A stretch of 14,914 nucleotides of DNA from Deltaproteobacteria bacterium. Lineage in GTDB: Bacteria; Desulfobacterota; Desulfobulbia; Desulfobulbales; BM004. The stretch lies in the NCBI GenBank assembly GCA_020346205.1, contig CP070776.1, positions 680,226 through 695,139 on the forward strand, read 5' to 3'. The notes beneath the pieces are model-generated. The model saw only the letters and a list, made by a program, of their open reading frames with translations, did not search any database and had not been told where the DNA came from. Both the position numbers and the translations under genes were made by a program. Shown here in pieces: positions 7,336 to 14,540 of this stretch (position 1 is its first letter; every line of letters starts with the position of its first letter).

Positions 7336-7596
7336 CTGGAAAGAGTTTAAATACGAAAAGAAAATTTGACATTGCATTTTTTTCGCCTTTATGTTCAGTC
7401 AAGCATTCCGTTTTACAGTGGAGAGGCATCAGGATTGATGCAGTTGTCAGTTGTCTCGCAACCATTAATGGGACCTTTTCAATAAACTGTAAAGATGCGT
7501 AAGGTATATCGGTTAATACTTTATTTTCGAAGCTGAGGAAATCATTTGATATACTATATATTGTTACGTAGTTTTTTATTATAAAAGGAGATTGCA
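7336..7596 (+). other. gap with possible short ORF and promoter
   Basis: This 261-base gap lies before the SEC-C gene. A 56-codon open frame, ATG 7332 to TAA 7502, starts within the stop codon of the DUF2905 gene (ATGA overlap) but has no ribosome site and a product I do not recognise, so I do not call it a gene. A small hairpin, GCATCA-GGAT-TGATGC (7426-7441), lies inside it. A TTGACA (7366-7371) has only a weak -10 partner (TATGTT, 7390-7395). The likeliest real element is the extended -10 promoter at 7547-7555. Confidence 0.4.
7547..7555 (+). promoter_or_regulatory. possible extended -10 promoter of the SEC-C gene
   Basis: TG (7547-7548), one base, then TATACT (7550-7555) matches an extended -10 element. 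It lies about 42 bases before the ATG at 7597 in an AT-rich stretch. No good -35 hexamer is seen at 16-18 bases, as is common for extended -10 promoters. Prediction from motif only. Confidence 0.35.
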
Positions 7597-8121
7597 ATGG
7601 GTAAAATAGGCAGAAATGAAGCATGCCCCTGCGGTAGCGGAAGAAAGTTTAAACGCTGTTGCCTCGGTAAACAGCAGGCAGTAAGCAGTAACCTCACCGA
7701 GGTGCAGAAAGCCCAGATTTCTCTGCAGAATGCTATAAATTCTATACAGAAGGCGGCTTCCCAGGGATTGCAAAAGGTGCATGAACTAGGAGTTTTCGTC
7801 CTCTTCTCTACCACTGGCGGGGATGCCTGGCTGCTGGAGATAACCGAATCAGATGCTCTTAAGATAGCTTCTAATAAAGAAATATTAACAGTGGATTTTG
7901 AAGAGAATCCTGAAACTATTGAAATCAGCTGGACCCATACGTTTGAGATCAAAGACAGGCAATTTGTCATTACTGCATATGAAGATAAGAAAGTCGAGAT
8001 AATTGAAAATTACCCCACCCACCCTATAGCAGCAGCGATCAAGCGTATCATGAAAAAATATTCTCCTGAACTGCTCGAAAGCGTCCATATTGACCAGGAA
8101 CAGTCGACGGGAGAAGCCTAG
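7597..8121 (+). CDS. SEC-C zinc-motif protein
   Basis: A 174-residue soluble protein that starts directly with a SEC-C motif, [20 protein letters not shown]. Its four cysteines C10, C12, C21 and C22 have the C-x-C-x8-C-C spacing that binds zinc, as at the C-terminus of SecA. The SecA motor is absent. After a helical linker (about 35-65) comes a beta-rich region: [21 protein letters not shown], then [41 protein letters not shown], then a final helix [15 protein letters not shown] do not recognise this second domain. SEC-C units often tether proteins to SecB, ribosomes or other partners; the role here is unknown. The ribosome site aaaggaga is 8 bases before the ATG. VanZ follows 37 bases downstream. 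Confidence 0.82.
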   Translation: MGKIGRNEACPCGSGRKFKRCCLGKQQAVSSNLTEVQKAQISLQNAINSIQKAASQGLQKVHELGVFVLFSTTGGDAWLLEITESDALKIASNKEILTVDFEENPETIEISWTHTFEIKDRQFVITAYEDKKVEIIENYPTHPIAAAIKRIMKKYSPELLESVHIDQEQSTGEA

Positions 8122-8158
8122 ACAAATTATCCAGGCTGATTGCTGAAGCGGTAATGTT

Positions 8159-8527
8159 TTGAAGTTATATTTACGATTCATCCCCATGGTAATCATCATG
8201 GGGATGATTTTTTATCTGTCACACCAGCCTGGTGATTCTGCCAAATTGCCCCAGTTTGTGGGTATTGATAAATTAGCTCATGTCATAGTTTACGGCATCC
8301 TGGCAGGAGCCTTCCTGTATAGCCTGCAGCCCTTTACACATGATTCCAATTATACTGTTGCAGCATTTGTGGTAGTGCTATTTTGTATCCTTTTTGGCAT
8401 CAGCGATGAATTTCATCAGTCCTTCATACCGGCAAGGAATGTTAGTTTCTGGGATATAGTTGCAGATGGCCTTGGGGCCCTGCTTGTTGCCTGTTTATGG
8501 TATAAAAAAACAGCAGGGAGAAAATAA
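8159..8527 (+). CDS. VanZ-family membrane protein
   Basis: Polytopic protein of 122 residues, the usual size for stand-alone VanZ-like proteins. Membrane segments are at about 6-20, 43-57, 65-81 and 100-115. Family motifs are FYLSHQPG (18-25), DKLAHVIVYG (37-46) and SDEFHQSFIPARNVSFWDIVADGLGA (starting at 82). VanZ was named for low-level teicoplanin resistance in a van cluster, but most VanZ-like proteins, including this one outside any van cluster, have no known function. I chose TTG at 8159 because the resulting MKLYLRFIP start completes the first helix; the next ATG (8186) would cut into it. The ribosome site is poor, and an overlapping ATG-TTT-TGA at 8154 precedes the start. Confidence 0.83.
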   Translation: MKLYLRFIPMVIIMGMIFYLSHQPGDSAKLPQFVGIDKLAHVIVYGILAGAFLYSLQPFTHDSNYTVAAFVVVLFCILFGISDEFHQSFIPARNVSFWDIVADGLGALLVACLWYKKTAGRK

Positions 8528-8707
8528 CTCGATTAGTATTGAAAATCAAAACAAAACGGTCTTATATTTGAACATTGTACTTTTAGAATCTTATGCAAAA
8601 AAGTGATTTTGGGATGTATGCATCAAAAGTTGATAAAGTTTACCAGTATCAGCACTATAAATCCTCCATTCTGTATGGGAATTGTCTCCACAGATCAGTA
8701 AAAGAGT

Positions 8708-10750
8708 ATGACAGCAAAACCATCATATAGTGAGTTACAAAAAAAAGTGAAAGACCTGGAAAGGGAGCTCTCAGGACATCACAGTATTGAAAAGATGTTA
8801 TGGAAGAAACAGGATCAACTGTTCAAGGTGCTTGACAGCCTGGATGCAATTGTTTACGTGGCTGACATGCAATCCTACGAAATCCTCTTTGCAAACCGTT
8901 ACGCTGAAAAACTCTTTGGCCATATCACCGGAAAAACTTGCTGGAAGGTATTGCAGAGCGGCATGACGGGACCCTGTCCCTTCTGTAATAATAAAGAGCT
9001 CATTACTCCTGATGGCGAGCCCAAGGATACTATCCTGTGGGAAATGCAGAACACCAGTAATGGGAGGTGGTATGCCATCCGTGATCGAGCAATTGACTGG
9101 TTTGACGGCAGGATCGTACATTTACAGATAGCCGTTGATATCAATGACCGTAAAAAAGCTGAAGCTGCCTTGCAGGAAAGTGAGGAAAAATTCCGGACAG
9201 TGGCTGATTTTACCTATGACTGGGAATACTGGATCAATGAAAAGGGCGGCATCAATTATATTTCGCCTTCCTGCGAGAGAATAACTGGATACAGCGTCCG
9301 GGAATTTGAAGAATATCTCGCATTGATGCTGGATATAATCCATCCTGATGACAGGAAGCAATTCAGCAGACACCTGGAAGAAGAGCTGGAAACTCAAGAG
9401 GTCTGTCACCTTAATTTTCGTGTTATAACCCGCACAGGTGTGGAGCGCTGGATTTCCCACTACTGCCAACCTGTTTTTGGCCAAGACAAAAAGTTTCTGG
9501 GAAGGCGAGCCAGTAACCGTGATATCTCCGAGCAGAAAAAGGCAGAGGAAAAAATCAGGTTCAATGAAATGCGGCAGGCAGCATTGTTGAAACTTTATGA
9601 AATGCAGGCCCTGCCCATCAAGGAAGTGTGTGACTTTGTCCTTGAAACTTCACTGCCCCTTACGGAAAGTGAAATAGGTTTCATGGGTTTCCTTGATGAA
9701 GATGAATCAAAGATGACCATTCATTCCTGGTCAAAGAGTGTAATGGCCCAATGTAAAATTCATGAAAAGCCGATTGTTTTTACTATTGCCGAGGCAGGTA
9801 TCTGGGGAGAAGCAGTGCGGCAGCGTAAGCCCATAATCATAAACGATTATAAAGCTTCTCCTCTGAAAAAGGGTATTCCTGAGGGCCATGTCAATATTTT
9901 AAGATTTATGGCAGTGCCGCTCTTTTATAAGGAAAAAATTGTTGCAGTGGCAGCCGTGGGCAATAAACGCCGGGAGTATGGCGACCTGGACATCAGGCAG
10001 CTGCAGTTGTTGATTGAAGGTATGTGGCAGATCATAAAGCGCAGGAAAGCAGAGGATGAACTTGTAGAACAGGCTGAAATGATCAAGCACTTTACTAACT
10101 CCGTATCCCATGATCTTAAGAATCCGGCGGTTGCCATTCATGGTCTTGCCAGGACTCTAAAGAAAAAATACCAGGATTTTACCCAGGAGAAGCTGGAAAA
10201 TTTCATTGGCCAGATAGAAAAAAGTTCAGAACAGATTATTTCTCTGTCGGAAGATATTAACACATACATCACTTCAAGGGATGCGCCGCTTAACATAAAA
10301 AATCTGGACTTGAAAAATATCTGGAAAACCATTTGTGAGGAATTTGCTCCCCAACTCAAAAAAAGAAAAATTGACTGGAATGAGGCGGAAACGAATCTAC
10401 CGGAGATCAGGGCAGATCAAAATGGATTGCTCCGGGTCTACAGGAATCTGGTTGATAATGCTTTAAAATATGGTGGCAGCGGTCTCAGTGAAATTTCTTT
10501 GGATTATGCTGCAACTGACACCCATCATATCCTCAGTGTACAAAACGACGGTGCCATAATTCCACCGCAAGAACTTGAAGAAGTTTTTGAGGTTTTCAAG
10601 CGCAAAGGTGGGGAGTCAGCCCCGGCAGGAACAGGACTCGGACTGGCAATAGTCAGGGAAATTGCCAAACAACATAAGGGAAGCTCCTGGGTTGAATCAG
10701 GAGTTGAAAGTGGAACCATATTTTTTATATCCATAGCGCAAAATCTCTAG
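8708..10750 (+). CDS. soluble PAS-PAS-GAF sensor histidine kinase
   Basis: Cytosolic two-component kinase of 680 residues with no membrane segment or HAMP. Domain order: coiled start (8-35); PAS1 (about 37-145), which carries a cysteine cluster C78, C90, C93 in CWKVLQSGMTGPCPFC; PAS2 (about 160-278, with its PAC region); GAF (about 297-447, of the IGFMGFLDEDE...GMWQIIKRR type); HisKA with phosphoacceptor H468 in SVSHDLKNP; and HATPase with N-box RNLVDNALKY (579-588), G1 NDG (613-615) and G2 GTGLGLAI (641-648). All catalytic motifs are intact. The ligand is unknown; the PAS1 cysteines could bind a metal or respond to redox state. No response regulator gene is adjacent, so it is an orphan kinase; the NtrC-type gene at the right edge is distant and on the other strand. 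The ribosome site is AAAGAG. A good -10 hexamer, TATAAA (8656-8661), lies upstream without a well-spaced -35. Confidence 0.93.
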   Translation: MTAKPSYSELQKKVKDLERELSGHHSIEKMLWKKQDQLFKVLDSLDAIVYVADMQSYEILFANRYAEKLFGHITGKTCWKVLQSGMTGPCPFCNNKELITPDGEPKDTILWEMQNTSNGRWYAIRDRAIDWFDGRIVHLQIAVDINDRKKAEAALQESEEKFRTVADFTYDWEYWINEKGGINYISPSCERITGYSVREFEEYLALMLDIIHPDDRKQFSRHLEEELETQEVCHLNFRVITRTGVERWISHYCQPVFGQDKKFLGRRASNRDISEQKKAEEKIRFNEMRQAALLKLYEMQALPIKEVCDFVLETSLPLTESEIGFMGFLDEDESKMTIHSWSKSVMAQCKIHEKPIVFTIAEAGIWGEAVRQRKPIIINDYKASPLKKGIPEGHVNILRFMAVPLFYKEKIVAVAAVGNKRREYGDLDIRQLQLLIEGMWQIIKRRKAEDELVEQAEMIKHFTNSVSHDLKNPAVAIHGLARTLKKKYQDFTQEKLENFIGQIEKSSEQIISLSEDINTYITSRDAPLNIKNLDLKNIWKTICEEFAPQLKKRKIDWNEAETNLPEIRADQNGLLRVYRNLVDNALKYGGSGLSEISLDYAATDTHHILSVQNDGAIIPPQELEEVFEVFKRKGGESAPAGTGLGLAIVREIAKQHKGSSWVESGVESGTIFFISIAQNL

Positions 10751-10777
10751 GGCCTGATTCCTGCCTGCCTGGTAATT

Positions 10778-11545
10778 TTACTCCTGCTTTTCTTCCTCGT
10801 TATCTGCAAATGAGCTCAGTATTTCAGCATCACTGCCAGCATTTGCTACTGTTTCATCTTTATCAGGTTTTTCTTCCTCTACCTTTCCTGCATGTTCAGG
10901 TGTGGACTCAACATGGTGTGCAGTAACTTCGGCTGATTCAGTAGCAGGTTCTGGAGTTTCAGTTGCGACGGTTGCCGGTTCTTGCTCTCCAAACTGGTCA
11001 ATATAAAGGCTGGCAAGACAACCTGCCTGAAAAGGAGGAAGGAGAATTTTCAGCACAAAGAGAAAGGGGATCATTGCGCTTAAAAAATTGAGGAGCATAA
11101 TGGGAATGACGGATATCAGCAGCAGGAAGACAAAGTGCATGAGAAACCCTGTTTCATTGACCTTGTTCATGCTGAGGCGCATAGCTTCACTGAAAGAAAT
11201 TTTTCTGTCAACCATCAAGGGTAAAACATAGAGCCACCAGGTTGCAAAAAGCAATCCCGGCAGGATCAGGAACATGAAACCAATGAAGATAAGCAGCAGG
11301 ACGAGAAAAAAGGGAAAGAGGTTACGGAACTGCTGCAGGCCGGAAAAGATATCGTTAAATGAAGGTTTTTTGTTGTCCCTGAGAAAATAGATGATCAGGA
11401 GGAAATAACCACCCAGAAAGGGTCCGGCCAGAATCCCCAAGGAAAGCATGGTTAAAAGTTGGACAATCAGGCCGCCGAGGATAAGGATAACAGGTTCTTC
11501 CTTAATTATGCGGTATGTGTCCTCTAAATAAGCCTGGAAATTCAT
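10778..11545 (-). CDS. polytopic membrane protein with acidic C-terminal tail, unknown function
   Basis: Integral membrane protein of 255 residues from the chosen ATG at 11545. It has about six hydrophobic segments (roughly 18-37, 38-55, 77-95, 94-112, 134-156, 157-172) in the first 185 residues. These are separated by short loops such as RDNKKPSFNDIFSGLQQFRN and MVDRKISFSEAMRLSMNKV, a pattern seen in DUF4013-like and related uncharacterised membrane families. The last 70 residues are soluble, rich in Glu, Ala, Pro and Thr, and of low complexity. The frame stays open to an ATG at 11626, inside the end of hemB, but those 27 residues are polar and unlike a membrane entry, so I prefer 11545. Neither start has a good ribosome site. 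It starts 46 bases after hemB, probably cotranscribed. It ends 27 bases from the convergent kinase gene with no visible terminator between. Confidence 0.7.
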   Translation of the reverse strand: MNFQAYLEDTYRIIKEEPVILILGGLIVQLLTMLSLGILAGPFLGGYFLLIIYFLRDNKKPSFNDIFSGLQQFRNLFPFFLVLLLIFIGFMFLILPGLLFATWWLYVLPLMVDRKISFSEAMRLSMNKVNETGFLMHFVFLLLISVIPIMLLNFLSAMIPFLFVLKILLPPFQAGCLASLYIDQFGEQEPATVATETPEPATESAEVTAHHVESTPEHAGKVEEEKPDKDETVANAGSDAEILSSFADNEEEKQE

Positions 11546-11591
11546 GGTAGGAGTATTTGAAATAAAGCAAAAGTTAAGTGAGTTTGATAAA

Positions 11592-12566
11592 TCAGCCCTG
11601 GAGAAGTCTGGCCATATCTTTGGCAAAATATGTGAGTATAATTTCTGCTCCGGCTCGCCTTATACTGAGCAGCGTTTCGGCCATAACCCGCTCCTCGTCA
11701 ATCCAGCCTTTGGCACCGGCTGCCTTGATCATGGCATATTCACCGCTGACATGATAGGCGGCAATGGGCAGATCAAATTCATCCCGCAGCTTGGAAATAA
11801 TGTCTAGATATGCCACAGCCGGTTTGACCATAAGGATATCAGCTCCTTCTTCCACATCTAAAGTGGCCTCCCTGAGAGCCTCGAGTGAGTTTGCCGGATC
11901 CATCTGGTAGCCGCGTCTGTCTCCTTCCTGGGGAGCACAGTCAGCAGCATCCCGAAAGGGACCATAAAATGAGGAGGCATATTTGACTGCATAGGACATA
12001 ATAGGAACCGTATCATAGTTTTCTTCGTCAAGGGCAGCCCTGATCTCCCCAACCCGGCCATCCATCATATCTGAAGGGGCAACCATGTCAGCACCAGCAG
12101 CAGCATGGGAAACAGCTGTCTTAGCCAGAACTTCCAATGTCGTATCATTGTCAACCTGGTTTTCAAGTATAATGCCGCAATGACCGTGCGAGGTATATTC
12201 ACAAAGACAAACATCAGTGAAGACGAGAAGCTCAGGGACTCTGTTTTTTAATTCTTTTATAGCCCTTTGTATTATACCGTCCTTGGCATGTGCTCCTGAA
12301 CCCATTGAGTCTTTTTTTTCAGGCAGACCGAAAAGAATAACAGAGTTTACACCAAGTTTGAGGCACTCCTTACCTTCTTTGGCAAGCTGATCCACAGAAA
12401 GGCGGAATACACCAGGCATTGATGAAATCTGTTCTCTCTTGTTTTTCCCGGGCATTACAAAAATCGGGTAGACGAGTTGTGCCGGTGACAGGTGCGTTTC
12501 TCGGATCAGAGCACGAAAAGACTCGTTCTTTCTGAGTCTTCTTGGACGGTAATCAGGAAATAACAT
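11592..12566 (-). CDS. hemB: delta-aminolevulinic acid dehydratase (porphobilinogen synthase)
   Basis: Cytosolic enzyme that joins two 5-aminolevulinate molecules into porphobilinogen, the second common step of tetrapyrrole (heme, siroheme, cobamide) synthesis. At 324 residues it is full length. The two Schiff-base lysines are K195 in [19 protein letters not shown] and K248 in [12 protein letters not shown]. The cysteine triad C120, C122, C130 in [14 protein letters not shown] marks the zinc-dependent form rather than the aspartate-rich magnesium form. Other family blocks are [15 protein letters not shown] and [15 protein letters not shown]. The ribosome site gaggag lies 8 bases before the ATG. 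The gene follows the ClpX-like gene by 57 bases on the same strand, probably read from the same promoter. No other heme gene is in the window. Confidence 0.97.
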   Translation of the reverse strand: MLFPDYRPRRLRKNESFRALIRETHLSPAQLVYPIFVMPGKNKREQISSMPGVFRLSVDQLAKEGKECLKLGVNSVILFGLPEKKDSMGSGAHAKDGIIQRAIKELKNRVPELLVFTDVCLCEYTSHGHCGIILENQVDNDTTLEVLAKTAVSHAAAGADMVAPSDMMDGRVGEIRAALDEENYDTVPIMSYAVKYASSFYGPFRDAADCAPQEGDRRGYQMDPANSLEALREATLDVEEGADILMVKPAVAYLDIISKLRDEFDLPIAAYHVSGEYAMIKAAGAKGWIDEERVMAETLLSIRRAGAEIILTYFAKDMARLLQG

Positions 12567-12623
12567 TTCTTTCTCCTCTACAAAGCAAATTGAATAAAAA
12601 ATCTAAATAACGTATCAGCAATA

Positions 12624-14384
12624 TCATGTTTGAAAAAAGTCACGGACCAGGTCGCTTATATACTGCTCTGGGCTATCAATACCAACTCCCGGAATAACAA
12701 TATGGTCAACACCTTTTTTCTGCTCCAAAAGCCCCAGTCCATATTCAAATGTTGTAGCCAGGGTTTCACAAAGCGATTTGATGACTTCCTGGTTTAATGG
12801 CTGGCGCTTAAGTATAGTGGTTATCGCATCCTCGCTGAAAGTAACATGAATACCGCATTTTGCTGAAATGTTTTTTTCGCATTCTTTAATATGTTTGACA
12901 TAATCAATGAAAATCTCACAAACGTCTCGTATATCAAGAATTTCTCCCTGGCACTGGTTTGCCATAATTGACAGACGTTCGGGAATAGGTAAAACTCCAT
13001 TCTCTTCCAAAAACTCTCCCCATTTCTGCGCTATTAACTCTTTGATACGGTCATGTTCTTCCTGGTATAGGCGATGATATTGGTCTTCGTGAAATGAAAG
13101 GTGGTCTTTATCGGACAGCATACGTTCCAGTTCTTTCAGAGGATTATTTACCAGTTCCTGAGTAATAGAAAGAAACTTGATATCCGTAGAAGGCAATTTT
13201 TTTTCAAAGAGCAGAAGAATTTTTTCCATGATACTGACAAGGCCACGGGCGCCGGTCTGTTCCTGGGCTGCTTTTCTGGCAATCTCCTTAAGTGCTTCAT
13301 CGCTGAACTGGATCCTGATACCGTAGGCAAGAAAATCAAGTTTTTTGCCTACAACCACTGAACTGTTCGGGTTAAGGAGAATTTCATATAAATCGTTGAC
13401 AGATAGTGAATCAAGCGATGCAATAACTGGAAGTCTGCCGATAAATTCACTTTCAAAGCCATAACCGATAAGATCTTCAGCCTTGACATGTTTCAGGTAG
13501 CGGCCCGATTTCTTCTTTGAACTTATGTCTCCTTCAAAACCAATGGCCTGCTTCTGGATGCGCTTTTTGATGATATCGTCAAGTTCAGTGAAAGCTCCGC
13601 TCATGATAAACAGAATATCTTTTGTATTTATTATTCTGCGCTGGCGTTTACCTGTTGCCCTGTAATGCTCAATTGCCTCGATCTGGGAAATGGGATCATG
13701 GGGTACCTTGAGGTCGACCTCTGTTTCCTCCATGGGCTTAAGAAGTGCACGCTGAACACCGGAACGGGAAACATCAGCGCCGATCAGGTTACGTGCAGAT
13801 GCAATTTTATCGATCTCGTCAATATAGATAATACCGTACTGGGCGCTTTCAATATCATCACCGGCTTCACGCACAAGGTCACGAACCAGATCGTCAACAT
13901 CACCTCCAACATATCCTGTTTCACTGAACTTTGTCGCATCGCCCTTGATAAATGGAACGCCAAGTCTTCTGGCAATCAGTTTAATGAGGAAGGTTTTGCC
14001 AACACCGGTCGGCCCTATGAGAAGAACATTGTTTTTGATCTGTCCGACAGTCCTTTTCGCCTGTAAAGGATTGTCAATGGCATTTTTTATCCGGTTAAAG
14101 TGAGTGCAAATCTTGGTAGAAAGTATTGCTTTGGATTCATCCTGGCGGATGACATATTCATCCAGGTAAGCGCAAAGATCTTCCGGCTTAACATCAAAAT
14201 CAATGTATGGGATTTTCTTATCAGTAGGCGGTTCAGTCGTTATCGTGCTGTCTATTTCAAGTTCTGGCTGGGCATGGAAACCAATTATTTTGACGCGGTC
14301 ACCGTATTTTTTTGACAGGTAGTCACTGATGTCTTTCTCAATATCCTGGTGCGAGGGCAGGTTTGTCGTATTGTCATCACTCAT
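12624..14384 (-). CDS. ClpX-like AAA+ unfoldase without zinc N-domain, with long C-terminal extension
   Basis: AAA+ ATPase of 586 residues, most like ClpX (about 420 residues in E. coli). The ATPase core runs from about 68 to 400: Walker A GPTGVGKT (124-131), the pore-loop motif GYVG (157-160), Walker B IIYIDE (D189, E190), the arginine-finger block EFIGRLPV (R317) and sensor-2 GARG (R380). The IGF tripeptide (281-283), which in ClpX docks onto ClpP, is present. The N-terminus lacks the four-cysteine zinc domain of true ClpX. The ClpX RKH-loop region is replaced by a longer basic segment (about 228-252). Residues about 405-586 form a helical extension I do not recognise. It probably unfolds specific substrates, perhaps with ClpP; no clpP is in the window. 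The ribosome site is cggag. A strong promoter lies upstream, and hemB follows. Confidence 0.85.
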   Translation of the reverse strand: MSDDNTTNLPSHQDIEKDISDYLSKKYGDRVKIIGFHAQPELEIDSTITTEPPTDKKIPYIDFDVKPEDLCAYLDEYVIRQDESKAILSTKICTHFNRIKNAIDNPLQAKRTVGQIKNNVLLIGPTGVGKTFLIKLIARRLGVPFIKGDATKFSETGYVGGDVDDLVRDLVREAGDDIESAQYGIIYIDEIDKIASARNLIGADVSRSGVQRALLKPMEETEVDLKVPHDPISQIEAIEHYRATGKRQRRIINTKDILFIMSGAFTELDDIIKKRIQKQAIGFEGDISSKKKSGRYLKHVKAEDLIGYGFESEFIGRLPVIASLDSLSVNDLYEILLNPNSSVVVGKKLDFLAYGIRIQFSDEALKEIARKAAQEQTGARGLVSIMEKILLLFEKKLPSTDIKFLSITQELVNNPLKELERMLSDKDHLSFHEDQYHRLYQEEHDRIKELIAQKWGEFLEENGVLPIPERLSIMANQCQGEILDIRDVCEIFIDYVKHIKECEKNISAKCGIHVTFSEDAITTILKRQPLNQEVIKSLCETLATTFEYGLGLLEQKKGVDHIVIPGVGIDSPEQYISDLVRDFFQT

Positions 14385-14436
14385 AGTGCTAAACTCCGCT
14401 GAAAATATAAATGGGCTTTTTCCTATCTATAAGTGC

Positions 14437-14445
14437 ATTATACCA
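14437..14445 (-). promoter_or_regulatory. extended -10 promoter of the ClpX-like gene
   Basis: Read on the minus strand, TGG directly precedes a perfect TATAAT (14442 down to 14437), giving an extended -10 element. The predicted transcript would start near 14430, leaving a leader of about 45 bases before the ATG at 14384. No -35 close to consensus lies at 16-18 bases, which extended -10 promoters can tolerate. It would probably also drive hemB and the membrane-protein gene. Confidence 0.55.
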
Positions 14446-14470
14446 TAAGCACCTTTGAAGAAAACTCAAA

Positions 14471-14491
14471 CCATTTTTAGCTTGAAAATGG
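14471..14491 (-). terminator. possible terminator hairpin after the response-regulator gene
   Basis: CCATTTT (14471-14477) and AAAATGG (14485-14491) pair perfectly around a 7-base loop, about 50 bases past the stop of the minus-strand regulator. On that strand TTTGAGTTTTC follows, a broken T-rich tract. The stem has only two G-C pairs, so confidence is low. Confidence 0.3.
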
Positions 14492-14540
14492 AACAGAAGT
14501 ATAGGCTGGAATTTGCAGGGACAAAGCTTAAAGTGTCTTT

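Noticed and set aside
7366..7395. TTGACA followed by TATGTT at 18 bases as a promoter
   Set aside because: The -10 matches only four of six bases and the transcript would have a leader of about 195 bases; the extended -10 at 7547 is closer and simpler.
7325..7624. 99-codon minus-strand ORF across the gap before the SEC-C gene
   Set aside because: It overlaps the SEC-C start and ribosome site and the end of the DUF2905 gene, has no ribosome site of its own, and its product has no recognisable pattern.
11544..11807. 87-codon plus-strand ORF at the end of hemB
   Set aside because: It is antisense to the conserved C-terminus of hemB and has no family-like sequence.
13665..14066. 133-codon plus-strand ORF
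   Set aside because: It lies entirely opposite the conserved AAA+ core of the ClpX-like gene and looks like an antisense shadow.
12624..14384. HslU (ClpY) as the identity of the AAA+ ATPase
   Set aside because: The GYVG pore loop, IGF tripeptide and the EFIGRLPV/GARG blocks fit ClpX, the HslU intermediate domain is not recognisable, and no hslV is adjacent.
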